The notes under the pieces were generated by a model. The model did no database searches and was not told the DNA's origin. It worked only from the letters and a program-made list of their open reading frames with translations. Shown one piece after another: positions 45,727 to 55,942 of a DNA stretch of 64,000 bases. Where the stretch lies: positions 1 to 64,000 of the forward strand of contig JAUYKV010000062.1 of the NCBI GenBank assembly GCA_030699825.1. The letters are read 5' to 3'. The position numbers were made by a program, and so were the translations under genes. The DNA comes from Pseudomonas sp. (lineage in GTDB: Bacteria > Pseudomonadota > Gammaproteobacteria > Pseudomonadales > Pseudomonadaceae). Position 1 is the first letter of the stretch; every line of letters begins with the position of its first letter.

Positions 45727-45730
45727 CTAC
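45541..45730 (-). repeat. Two copies of the dispersed repeat, minus orientation (copies 9-10)
   Basis: CCGTAGGGTGTCACTCGCCG begins the first, GAAGCCGCCCTAC ends it; the second runs from CCGCAGACAGTGCACCATGG to ATCGCCCTAC. They point opposite to the copies at 39777-40100. Confidence 0.8.
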
Positions 45731-46059
45731 TGCTCCCAGGGCCGGCCGCGGGTCTTGTCGCTCAGGCGCAGTTTCTGCTGCAAGGCGGCCTTGGCCAGCA
45801 TGTGGGCGCTGACCGGCGCGGTGATGAACAGGAACAGGGTGATCAGCAGCTCGTGCAGGCTGATGCCATCGCCACGGCTGCCGAAGTAGATCAGCGAGGC
45901 GATGACCATGCCGCCCACGCCCAGGGTGGTCGACTTGGTCGGCCCGTGCAGGCGCATGAAGAAGTCCGGCAGACGGTACAGGCCTATGGCGCCAACCAGG
46001 GCAAACAGGCTACCAAGCAGCAGAAACAGGGCGACCAACGCTTCGATCCAGCTATGCAT
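45727..46059 (-). CDS. phaG: Cation/proton antiporter subunit G (Mrp/Pha/Sha)
   Basis: 110 residues with three hydrophobic helices. ALFLLLGSLFALVGAIGLYRLPDFFMRLHGPTK is the MnhG/PhaG signature. Last gene of the operon, 9 bases after phaF. Needed for assembly of the membrane complex that exports Na+ or K+ in exchange for protons. Confidence 0.95.
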   Translation of the reverse strand: MHSWIEALVALFLLLGSLFALVGAIGLYRLPDFFMRLHGPTKSTTLGVGGMVIASLIYFGSRGDGISLHELLITLFLFITAPVSAHMLAKAALQQKLRLSDKTRGRPWEQ

Positions 46060-46068
46060 GACAATTCC

Positions 46069-46338
46069 TCACTCGATGATGTCGCCGCGCAGCAGGTATT
46101 TCGCCACCGCCACCGTGCCGATAAAGCCCATCACGGCGATCAGCAGCGCCGCCTCGAAATACAGATCCGAGCCCAGCCAGATACCGAACAGCACCAGCAA
46201 GGCAATGGCGTTGATGTACAGGGTGTCCAGGGCCAGGATCCGGTCCGGCATATCGGGCCCCTTGATCAGGCGCGCCAGGGTCAGCATCAGGGCCAGGCCC
46301 ATGATCGCCAGACACAATGGAATCACGTAGGCGAGCAT
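46069..46338 (-). CDS. phaF: Cation/proton antiporter subunit F
   Basis: 89 residues, three helices; RLIKGPDMPDRILALDTLYINAIALLVLFG is the MrpF signature. I placed the start at 46338 (MLAYVIPLC), overlapping the phaE end by 16 bases. GGAGGTATTCGC precedes it. Confidence 0.95.
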   Translation of the reverse strand: MLAYVIPLCLAIMGLALMLTLARLIKGPDMPDRILALDTLYINAIALLVLFGIWLGSDLYFEAALLIAVMGFIGTVAVAKYLLRGDIIE

Positions 46339-46826
46339 GCGAATACCTCCAGCAGCGGTGCTTCGTAGCGGTGCTTGATCTGCTCGACCAGCGCCGCCTC
46401 GTCGTCCACATCCAGGCCATGCACCAAGAGGATCTTGCGGTCGTCGCTCAAGTCGGCGGACACCGTCCCCGGGGTCAGGGAAATAATGCTGGCGAGCATG
46501 GTCAGGGCCAGTTCGTCCTCCAGCAGCATGGGAATCTCGACGAAGGCCGGACGCAATCTGGAACTGGGGCCAAGGATCAGTTTGGCCACCTGCAGGTTGG
46601 CGATGACGATATCGCCCAGCACCCGCAGGAAGAACAGGCACAGTTTCAGCGGTTTATACACACGTGGCGGGTTGATCCAGAACACCTGGGTCAACAGCGG
46701 AATCAGCCAGCCGAGCAGAGCACCAAGCAACCAGTGGCCAACGCTCATGTCGTTCACCAGCAGCAGCCAGACCAGCAGCAGGGTCAGGCTCAGCAACGGT
46801 TGGGGCAGCCAGCGACGGGCCTTCAT
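46323..46826 (-). CDS. phaE: Cation/proton antiporter subunit E
   Basis: 167 residues with two or three membrane helices then a soluble domain; SLTPGTVSADLSDDRKILLVHGLD is the conserved MrpE segment. ATG overlaps the phaD stop (ATGA). Part of the heteromeric antiporter. Confidence 0.95.
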   Translation of the reverse strand: MKARRWLPQPLLSLTLLLVWLLLVNDMSVGHWLLGALLGWLIPLLTQVFWINPPRVYKPLKLCLFFLRVLGDIVIANLQVAKLILGPSSRLRPAFVEIPMLLEDELALTMLASIISLTPGTVSADLSDDRKILLVHGLDVDDEAALVEQIKHRYEAPLLEVFACSPT

Positions 46827-48328
46827 GACGCACCTCCCGGCAATACGATCTGACGATACAGCTGCAGGTCAAGCAACTGGCTGGCCGTGGCCTCGACATA
46901 GGCCAGCAGCGGCGCGGCCAGGCCGACCAGCAGCGGGCTGAGCAGCAGCAGGCCGATGCAGGCCAGCAAGCGGCCGCCGTCCAGTTCGGCGCTGTCCAGC
47001 TGGCTCAGGCCAACTCGCCAGAACAGGGTGCTGCCGGCGCGGCTGAGGGCGATCAAGGTGGCCAGCCCTCCGCCCAGCAGCACCGGCCAGAGGAACAATG
47101 CCTGCAGGCCTGGTTCGACCGCACGCAACAACAGCAGCTTGCCGATGAAGCCGGACAGCGGCGGCAAGCCGGCCACACTGATCGCCCCGACGAAGAACAG
47201 AATCCCCAGCAGATGCGGGTTCTGCAATGCCGGCCCCTGGATCAGCCGGGCGGCCTTGTCCCCGCGCTGGCGCGCGATCAGGTCGGCCAGGAGGAACAGG
47301 CCACCGGCAATCCAGGTGCTGTGCAGCAGGTAATACAGCACGGCAGCCAGGGCTTGCGGCGTGCCCAGGGCAATCCCCGCGAGCAAGGTGCCGACCGAGG
47401 CCACCACCAGGTAGGCGAGCAGGCCGTGCAGGCTGCTCGCCGCCAGCGCACCGATGACGCCCAGGCCGATGGTCAGCAGCGCCAGCGGCCAGAGCCATTC
47501 CTGGGCCATGTTGGCCAGCATGCCGGCATCGTCGCCGAAGATCAGCGTATACACGCGCAGGATCGAGTACAGACCGACCTTGGTCATGATCGCGAACAGC
47601 GCCGCCACCGGCGCCGTAGCCGAGGCGTACGCCCTGGGCAGCCAGAAATACAGCGGCAGGAACGCCGCCTTCAGGCCGAACACCAGCAGCAGCAGCAAGC
47701 CGGCGGCGCCCAGCAATGGCGCCTGATCGGCATTGGCCGCGGCCACCCGTACGGCCATGTCGGCCATGTTCAGGGTGCCAGTGATGCCGTAGAGCACACC
47801 GACCGCCAACAGGAACAAGGCCGAACCGACCAGATTGAGGATCACGTAGTGCAAGCCGGCGCGCACCCGGTCCGGGCCGCCGCCATGCAGCAGCAACGAA
47901 TAGGAGGCGATCAGCAGGATCTCGAAGAACACGAACAGGTTGAACAGGTCGCCGGTGAGAAAGGCGCCATTGATACCCATCAACTGGAACTGGAACAGCG
48001 CATGGAAGTTGCGCCCGCGCTGGTCATCGCCACGCGTCGCATAAAGCAGGGCGAAAAATGCCAGCACCGCGGTCGCCACCAGCAGCAGCGCACTGAGCCG
48101 ATCGAGCAGCAGGATGATGCCGAACGGCGGCTGCCAGTTGCCCAGGGCATAGACCTGCAGCACACCCTGGTCGGCCTGCCACATCAGCCACAGGCTCAGC
48201 GGCACCAGCACAGCGGCGCTGGTCAACGACAGGCTGCGTTTGACCGGCATGCTCAGCCGGGCACCGAACAGCAGCAGGCAGCCGATCAACATCGGCAGCA
48301 ATATCGGCAGGATCAAGCCGTGATTCAT
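46823..48328 (-). CDS. phaD: Cation/proton antiporter subunit D
   Basis: 501 residues, about 14 helices, homologous to complex I subunit NuoN/NuoM. Seen: LLIASYSLLLHGG, GLKAAFLPLYFWLPRAYASATAPVAALFAIMTKVGLY (proton-channel lysines), and ISVAGLPPLSGFIGKLLLL. ATGA overlaps with phaC and with phaE show tight coupling. Confidence 0.97.
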   Translation of the reverse strand: MNHGLILPILLPMLIGCLLLFGARLSMPVKRSLSLTSAAVLVPLSLWLMWQADQGVLQVYALGNWQPPFGIILLLDRLSALLLVATAVLAFFALLYATRGDDQRGRNFHALFQFQLMGINGAFLTGDLFNLFVFFEILLIASYSLLLHGGGPDRVRAGLHYVILNLVGSALFLLAVGVLYGITGTLNMADMAVRVAAANADQAPLLGAAGLLLLLVFGLKAAFLPLYFWLPRAYASATAPVAALFAIMTKVGLYSILRVYTLIFGDDAGMLANMAQEWLWPLALLTIGLGVIGALAASSLHGLLAYLVVASVGTLLAGIALGTPQALAAVLYYLLHSTWIAGGLFLLADLIARQRGDKAARLIQGPALQNPHLLGILFFVGAISVAGLPPLSGFIGKLLLLRAVEPGLQALFLWPVLLGGGLATLIALSRAGSTLFWRVGLSQLDSAELDGGRLLACIGLLLLSPLLVGLAAPLLAYVEATASQLLDLQLYRQIVLPGGAS

Positions 48329-48654
48329 CGTGCAGACTCCCGGCCATCGACGTGGTCGGTTTGCATTTCACCGACACTGCGCAACGCCAGCACCACCACG
48401 AAGGCGGTCATGGCAAAGCCAATCACGATGGCGGTCAGCACCAGTGCCTGCGGCAGCGGATCGGCGTACTCGGCGTTGGCGCCGATCACCGTGGTCACTC
48501 CGGTTTGCAGGCGGCCCATGGCGAACAGGAACAGGTTGACCGCGTAGGAAATCAGCGTCAGGCCCATCACCACCGGAAAAGTGCGCGCCCGCAGCAGCAG
48601 GTAGACACCGCTGGCGGTGAGGATGCCGAGGGCTACGGCAAACAAAGCTTCCAT
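48325..48654 (-). CDS. phaC: Cation/proton antiporter subunit C
   Basis: 109 residues, three helices, NuoK-like: EALFAVALGILTASGVYLLLRARTFPVVMGLTLISYAVNLFLFAMG and DPLPQALVLTAIVIGFAMTAFVVVLAL are the family core. Starts 1 base after the phaAB stop. The symbol here means antiporter subunit, not polyhydroxyalkanoate synthase. Confidence 0.97.
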   Translation of the reverse strand: MEALFAVALGILTASGVYLLLRARTFPVVMGLTLISYAVNLFLFAMGRLQTGVTTVIGANAEYADPLPQALVLTAIVIGFAMTAFVVVLALRSVGEMQTDHVDGRESAR

Positions 48655-48655
48655 C

Positions 48656-51448
<2,793 letters not shown>

Positions 51449-51480
51449 ACACAAAACCCCTTTTTTGCATGTCCGCCGGC

Positions 51481-51599
51481 CAGGTCATGACCGACGCTTA
51501 GCGTCCAAACTGCTACGCCAGCCCCATGACGTGGATTCACCGTCATGGGACTGACGCGCCTTACTTGTATTGGCAGGTCTACGCCTGCTGCATGACCTG
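51481..51599 (-). ncRNA. Candidate structured leader RNA (riboswitch-like) of the pha operon
   Basis: On the minus strand, CAGGTCATG (51599-51591) pairs exactly with CATGACCTG (51489-51481) and closes a junction. Inside are three perfect hairpins: GCAGG-CGTAGA-CCTGC (51588-51573), CCCATGACG/CGTCATGGG around GTGAATCCA (51549-51523) and GACGC-TAA-GCGTC (51505-51493). A second GGCGTAG lies in the single-stranded part. It ends 32 bases before the phaAB ATG. The pairings are read directly; ligand sensing (Na+, Li+, Mn2+, pH) is inference. Confidence 0.6.
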
Positions 51600-51789
51600 A
51601 AAGGCCAACGATCCTTACCCGGAGCATGGCTCAACCGGCGCTCATCTACTTCGACTAGAACCTGCTAAGCCTTTGTCGACACAGGATTATTCCACGATTA
51701 GCCATGCCTATCGATGCAGCATCATGAATAGAAGTATTACTAAAAATAGCAACCCGCGAGATTGTCTGACTCTAGCAGGCCGTTTTAAC

Positions 51790-51814
51790 GCCCCTCTCTT
51801 TTATCAAGAGGGGC
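51790..51814. repeat. Hairpin GCCCCTCT/AGAGGGGC
   Basis: An 8-bp perfect stem around CTTTTATCA, 191 bases upstream of the leader. It is not followed by a T-run on the minus strand; on the plus strand it is followed by AACGCAGG. Role unclear. Confidence 0.5.
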
Positions 51815-51885
51815 AACGCAGGTAGTTTTTCAACAGCCTGTTAGCGGTCGCCAGGCAACAGGGTAAATTTCCTTGAATGCCGCAC

Positions 51886-51921
51886 ACGAAAAAGCCGGAT
51901 CAGCTGACGCCGATCCGGCTT
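51886..51921 (-). terminator. Rho-independent terminator of the SlyB-like gene
   Basis: On the minus strand AAGCCGGATC and GATCCGGCTT form a 10-bp perfect stem followed by TTTCG. It starts 9 bases after the lipoprotein stop codon. Confidence 0.85.
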
Positions 51922-51930
51922 GAGCATGGA

Positions 51931-52395
51931 TTACAGGGCGACGCGGCTGGTGCCGTTAACGGTCATGATCCGTACACGCTGACCAACCTGGAAGACCTGA
52001 TTTTCTTCGACGGCCTGGACATAGGCGCGCATCGTGCCGTCGTCTTCTCGCACGGTGATTTCCACGCCCTGGGTGCGGGTGAAGCCCTCTTCGGTTGCGG
52101 CGCCGATCAAGCCACCGGCCACCGCACCGATGACTGCCGCGACAGCACTGCCGCGACCGCCACCGACACCACTACCGGCCACGCCACCCACCACCGCACC
52201 GGCACCAGCGCCGATCGGCGTCTTGGTGCCCTCGATCTTCACCGGCCGCAGCGCTTCGATGGTCCCCATGCGCACGGTTTGCACCGCGCGGGCTTCATCG
52301 CGCGTATAGGTGTCGCCTGTAAGGCTGGACGCACAACCACCCAGGATCAGAGCCAATGCCGTAAAAACTGTAACCAACGCAACTGGCTTACGCAT
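51931..52395 (-). CDS. SlyB-like glycine-zipper outer-membrane lipoprotein
   Basis: 154 residues. Lipobox LGGC in MRKPVALVTVFTALALILGG-C. Then a glycine zipper (IGAGAGAVVGGVAGSGVGGGRGS..., about 60-100) and a C-terminal domain with GVEITVREDDGTMRAYVQA and FQVGQRVRI. Matches the SlyB/PcpL family, envelope-stabilising and often PhoPQ-controlled. GGAGG precedes the start. Confidence 0.92.
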   Translation of the reverse strand: MRKPVALVTVFTALALILGGCASSLTGDTYTRDEARAVQTVRMGTIEALRPVKIEGTKTPIGAGAGAVVGGVAGSGVGGGRGSAVAAVIGAVAGGLIGAATEEGFTRTQGVEITVREDDGTMRAYVQAVEENQVFQVGQRVRIMTVNGTSRVAL

Positions 52396-52542
52396 GAGAA
52401 CCGCCTCCGTTTGCAATATGGGGCTCATTAGACCGGCAAAGTCCGCAACTGTCATCCTGTCCTAGGAAAAACCGCGCACGACAACCTGCCTGCTTTAGTC
52501 AGCTTAGGCTATCGGTTAGGCTTCGTCGCAGGAGGAAGTTCC

Positions 52543-52779
52543 ATGGATTATTTCATCATTGCCAGCCTGACCTGCGCCGGACTCTACTTCCACTGGTGGC
52601 TGTTCGTGCGCATCAAACGCTGGGCCGACCGCGACCTGGCCTTGTCGATGGCCGGCAAGGACGCCGCGAAGAAGGCTTATATGCTCCAGCGCCTGGCCGA
52701 AGCCCAGGCCGGCAAGGTCAAACGCCGCGAACTGCACACCTGGCTGGAACGCGCGGCCGCCGATTACCGAGCGCCCTGA
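52543..52779 (+). CDS. Small one-helix membrane protein
   Basis: 78 residues. MDYFIIASLTCAGLYFHWWLFV is one transmembrane segment, followed by a basic amphipathic region (KDAAKKAYMLQRLAEAQAGKVKRRELHTWLERAA). Behind AGGAGGAAG. Unknown function; the strong ribosome-binding site and conserved-looking tail support it. Confidence 0.75.
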   Translation: MDYFIIASLTCAGLYFHWWLFVRIKRWADRDLALSMAGKDAAKKAYMLQRLAEAQAGKVKRRELHTWLERAAADYRAP

Positions 52780-52876
52780 GAGCCCGCGAGAATAGCGAAC
52801 GCCCTCGCGAGGTAGTCTCCAGGCGTCCGGGGCAGCGCGATCTAAGCTTTTGTAGGGTTGGCGGCCGTAGATTTTT

Positions 52877-53006
52877 TTGTAGGATGTGGTTGAGCGCAGC
52901 GATACCCATCAACCGACTGCCCAGCCACCGGGGTTTATTGGTTTGCCGCAGATCGTCGTGATGGGTATCGCTTCGCTCAGCCTATGCGGCCCGCACCATC
53001 CTACCG
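52877..53006. repeat. GATACCCATC palindromic repeat, diverged copy
   Basis: GTAGGATGTGGTTGAGCGCA and GGTATCGCTTCGCTCAGCCT are the inverted arms with GATACCCATC/GATGGGTATC at the centre. Related to 18030-18265 by its arms but with a different interior. Confidence 0.65.
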
Positions 53007-53033
53007 GTTGGCGGCCGGGCGGCCCCGGGGTAA

Positions 53034-53681
53034 TCAGGGCGCCAGCCGCTCGCGACTCCAGACATCGTCGTGCAGGCGATAGTCGAGGCGGTCATGCAGG
53101 CGATTGGTGCGGCCCTGCCAGAACTCCATGCGATCGGCCAGCAGACGATAACCGCCCCAATGCGGCGGGCAGTGTGGCGCCTGGTCGAGAAAGCGTTCCC
53201 CAACTTGCGCCAGCAGAGTTTCCAGCTCGGCGCGATCCTTGATCACCTGGCTCTGCGGCGAAGCCCAGGCGCCCAGGCGACTGCCCAGCGGCCGCACCTG
53301 GAAATAGGCATCGGATTCGGCCGCAGTAACCCGTTCGACCCGCCCTTCGATGCGCACCTGACGTTCCAGGCTCGGCCAGAAGAAGGTCATGGCCGCATAG
53401 GGCCTGGCAGCCAATTGCTTGCCCTTGGCGCTGTCGTAGTTGCCGAAGAAGGTGAACCCGCGCGCGTCCAGCCCCTTGAGCAGCAGCACCCGGCAATGCG
53501 GGCGGCCCTCGGCATCTACGGTGGCCAGGGACATGGTATTGGGCTCGACCGGCGGTTGCTCGGTTTTCACCGCATCGGCAAACCATTGCTTGAACAGGCT
53601 GAATGGCTCGGCGGGCGCCTGCGCCTCGCTCAAACCATCACGGATATAGTCGCGGCGCATATCGGCCAAGGTCTGGGTCAT
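53034..53681 (-). CDS. pdxH: Pyridoxamine 5'-phosphate oxidase
   Basis: Makes pyridoxal phosphate from pyridoxine or pyridoxamine phosphate with FMN. 215 residues, as in E. coli (218). Seen: [58 protein letters not shown], and the C-terminal [29 protein letters not shown]. Start ATG 53681 (MTQTLADM) behind AAGGGC; a longer frame exists upstream. Confidence 0.97.
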   Translation of the reverse strand: MTQTLADMRRDYIRDGLSEAQAPAEPFSLFKQWFADAVKTEQPPVEPNTMSLATVDAEGRPHCRVLLLKGLDARGFTFFGNYDSAKGKQLAARPYAAMTFFWPSLERQVRIEGRVERVTAAESDAYFQVRPLGSRLGAWASPQSQVIKDRAELETLLAQVGERFLDQAPHCPPHWGGYRLLADRMEFWQGRTNRLHDRLDYRLHDDVWSRERLAP

Positions 53682-53755
53682 GACAAAGCCCTTGAGAATG
53701 GAAGCCACCTAGCTTACCCGGACACACCCGATTTGGCTTGATCCAGGGCAAGGAT

Positions 53756-54409
53756 CTACTTGCCTGCCGCCGTATCGGCGCTGCCTTGCGGCTTGGCGCT
53801 GACGGCGACCAGCGCAGCGGCCGGAGCCGGCTGGCTGTACTTGGCAACCAGCGCTTGCATGGTGTCCTTTGAGGTCAGGAGGATTTCCACCCGTCGATTG
53901 AGTGCGCGGCCCTCGACGCTGTCATTGGCGGCACGCGGCATGTCCGAGCCCATGCCTTTGACCATCAGACGATTCTGCTTCAGCCCGCTGAGCCGGAAGA
54001 TCGCGGTAAAGGCCCGCGCCCGCTCATGGCTGAGCTCGCGGTTGGTCGCAGCGGCGCCACTGCTGTCGGCATGACCGATCACCAACACGGCACCGCCCTG
54101 GTCGCTTTCCAGCAATTTGGCAATCCGGCTGATCGGCCCAAGGGTCACCGGCAGCAGCATGGATGGACGATCCGGGTTGAAGGTACCCTGCACCGGTGCC
54201 GTTACCACCAGCACATTCTCACCCCGCTCCATTTCGAAATGACTGTCCTTGATCGCTTCACGCACGCGCGGTTCGTTATCGTCCAGCCAGGCCTGGATGA
54301 CCTTCGGATCCGGCATGGCAACCGCCGGTGGCTGCTTGCTCTTCTCAGTGCCGGCGCAACCGGCGAGGAGCAGACACAAGGCGAAGGCGAGAGATTTATT
54401 GGCGAGCAT
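53756..54409 (-). CDS. OmpA-family lipoprotein
   Basis: 217 residues. Lipobox LAGC (Cys18). After a linker, the peptidoglycan-binding OmpA domain (about 85-185) shows VLVIGHADSSGAAATNRELSHERARAF and GRALNRRVEILL. It should tether the outer membrane to peptidoglycan. The alanine-rich end SAKPQGSADTAAGK is unstructured. Lies downstream of the serine hydrolase gene and upstream of pdxH, all on the minus strand. Confidence 0.92.
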   Translation of the reverse strand: MLANKSLAFALCLLLAGCAGTEKSKQPPAVAMPDPKVIQAWLDDNEPRVREAIKDSHFEMERGENVLVVTAPVQGTFNPDRPSMLLPVTLGPISRIAKLLESDQGGAVLVIGHADSSGAAATNRELSHERARAFTAIFRLSGLKQNRLMVKGMGSDMPRAANDSVEGRALNRRVEILLTSKDTMQALVAKYSQPAPAAALVAVSAKPQGSADTAAGK

Positions 54410-54505
54410 TGGTTATCCACATACGAAGACAGTCAAAAGAAACCGGCGACGGCCGGTATGAACAATTAAAACAACCCTAATACATTGGAAGTTTAGCCGA
54501 GCTTT

Positions 54506-55651
54506 CTACAAACAATCTGCCAAAACACGCGCAAGTTTCTGCGCGCGAGGGTCCATCAAGACGAACGGTCCCAGATTGTTGACCACGAAGCCAAACGCCA
54601 CATCGCGTTCCGGATCGGCAAAACCGCTGGAGCCCCCCGCCCCCGGATGGCCGAATGCTCGCGCGCCCATGCCATAGGTGGCGTTGGCCACCCCGGGCTG
54701 GTCGAGCATGCAGCCCAGACCGAAGCGCGTGCGGGTCAGCAGGGTCTTGTCGTCACCGACTGCATGCTCTCGGGTCAGTTCGTCGAGCAGCTCGCTTTCC
54801 AGCAGACGACCATCGAGCAAACCACTGTAAAAACCGGCCAGACTGCGCGCATTGCCGTGACCGTTGGCCGCCGGCTGTTGCATGCGCCGCCATTGCGGCT
54901 TGTTGGTGCTGGTCATGATCGACGGCGGGTTGCTGAAGGCGCGCGTGCTCATGGCCGCCGGCTCGCTCATCATCACTTTGAGCAGGCGTTGGGCGGCGGC
55001 GTCGCCCAGGTTGCCCTTGCCGCGGGAGATATGCGCCACCCGGTCGAATTCTTCATCGGCCAGGCCGACATGAAAATCCAGGCCCAGGGGTTTGGCAACG
55101 CGCGCGGCTATCGACTCACCCGGGCCGCGACCCTCGATGCGCCGCAGCAATTCGCCTACCAGCCAGCCGTAGGTGATGGGCGCATAACCATGACCCTCGC
55201 CGAGTGGCCACCAGGGTTGTTCGGCCGCCAGTGCCGTGGTCATCGTCTGCCAGTCGTACAAGGCCTCAGCCGGCAGCAGCTGGTGCAGCGCCGGCAGCCC
55301 GGCCTGATGGCAGAGCAAATGCCGCAGGGTGATTTTTTCCTTGCCGACGGCGGCGAACTCCGGCCAGTAGCGGGCCACGGGTGCATCCAGCTCGAGCTTG
55401 CCCTCGCCGACCAGCTGCAAGGCCGTCACGGCGGTAAAGGTCTTGGTGCAGGAAAACAGGTTGAGGATGGTGTCGCTGTGCCAGGCCTGCTGGCCGTCCT
55501 TGTCGGCCACCCCGGCCCAGATGTCCAGCACGGTTTCGCCGCCGACTTGCACGCAGAGCGCCGCACCACGCTCCTGCGGGTCTTCGAACAAGGCGGCAAA
55601 GGCGTCCTTGAGCGCCTCAAACTTGAGGTCGAAATAGCCCTGAATCTGCAC
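54506..55651 (-). CDS. Serine hydrolase (beta-lactamase/EstB-like esterase)
   Basis: 381 residues from GTG 55651 (VQIQGYFDLKFEAL), which has AAGGAG 6 bases upstream; the open frame extends upstream only as shadow. The nucleophile motif is S67-CTK70 (NLFSCTKTF), the second is YGWLVGELL, and GHPGAGGSSGFADPERDVAFGFV near the end corresponds to the third box. No signal peptide, so a cytosolic class C-type esterase is likelier than a resistance enzyme. Confidence 0.9.
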   Translation of the reverse strand: MQIQGYFDLKFEALKDAFAALFEDPQERGAALCVQVGGETVLDIWAGVADKDGQQAWHSDTILNLFSCTKTFTAVTALQLVGEGKLELDAPVARYWPEFAAVGKEKITLRHLLCHQAGLPALHQLLPAEALYDWQTMTTALAAEQPWWPLGEGHGYAPITYGWLVGELLRRIEGRGPGESIAARVAKPLGLDFHVGLADEEFDRVAHISRGKGNLGDAAAQRLLKVMMSEPAAMSTRAFSNPPSIMTSTNKPQWRRMQQPAANGHGNARSLAGFYSGLLDGRLLESELLDELTREHAVGDDKTLLTRTRFGLGCMLDQPGVANATYGMGARAFGHPGAGGSSGFADPERDVAFGFVVNNLGPFVLMDPRAQKLARVLADCL

Positions 55652-55942
55652 AGGCAGCTCCTTGGTCGGGGGAATGGATGATCGGCCGCGCATTGTTCCA
55701 GCCCGCGCCGCACTTGGGAACCCGCGCGGCCGGCTGGCAGGTCGTTGAAAAAGGCTATGCACCTGTTAACTGTTGAGCCTGATCGCAACCTCGTGGGAGA
55801 GGCTTTAGCCGCGAAACATTGTCAGTGTTTCGAAGATTTCCGCGGATGAAACGCAACGCCGCCCGGCCCCTCCCACAAAAAACGTTATTTCTCATGCAAC
55901 AGATAATGGGTACATAGCCTTGAAAAATGTAGCGAGCGACGG
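55652..55942. other. Gap between hydrolase and dinG
   Basis: Taken up mostly by the third MITE-like element (55751-55921). Promoter for the hydrolase gene must lie between 55652 and the element. No gene. Confidence 0.6.
55751..55921. repeat. MITE-like element, copy 3 (clearest)
   Basis: Left end AAGGCTATGCACCTGTTAAC and right end (reverse complement AAGGCTATGTACCCATTATC) are imperfect 25-bp terminal inverted repeats. The interior is almost identical to 41019-41184, including CATTGTCAGTGTTTCGAAGA. Confidence 0.75.

Larger units (their letters stand above)
51449..51930. other. Upstream region of the pha operon
   Basis: Contains the structured leader (51481-51599), a GCCCCTCT..AGAGGGGC hairpin (51790-51814), a short TTTTTCAACAGCCTGTTAG sequence common beside mobile DNA in Pseudomonas (51826-51844), and the terminator of the SlyB-like gene. 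No coding frame supported. Confidence 0.6.

Noticed and set aside
51481..51599. Naming the pha leader as a specific known riboswitch
   Set aside because: The stem pattern could not be matched with confidence to a remembered consensus; kept only as a candidate structured RNA.
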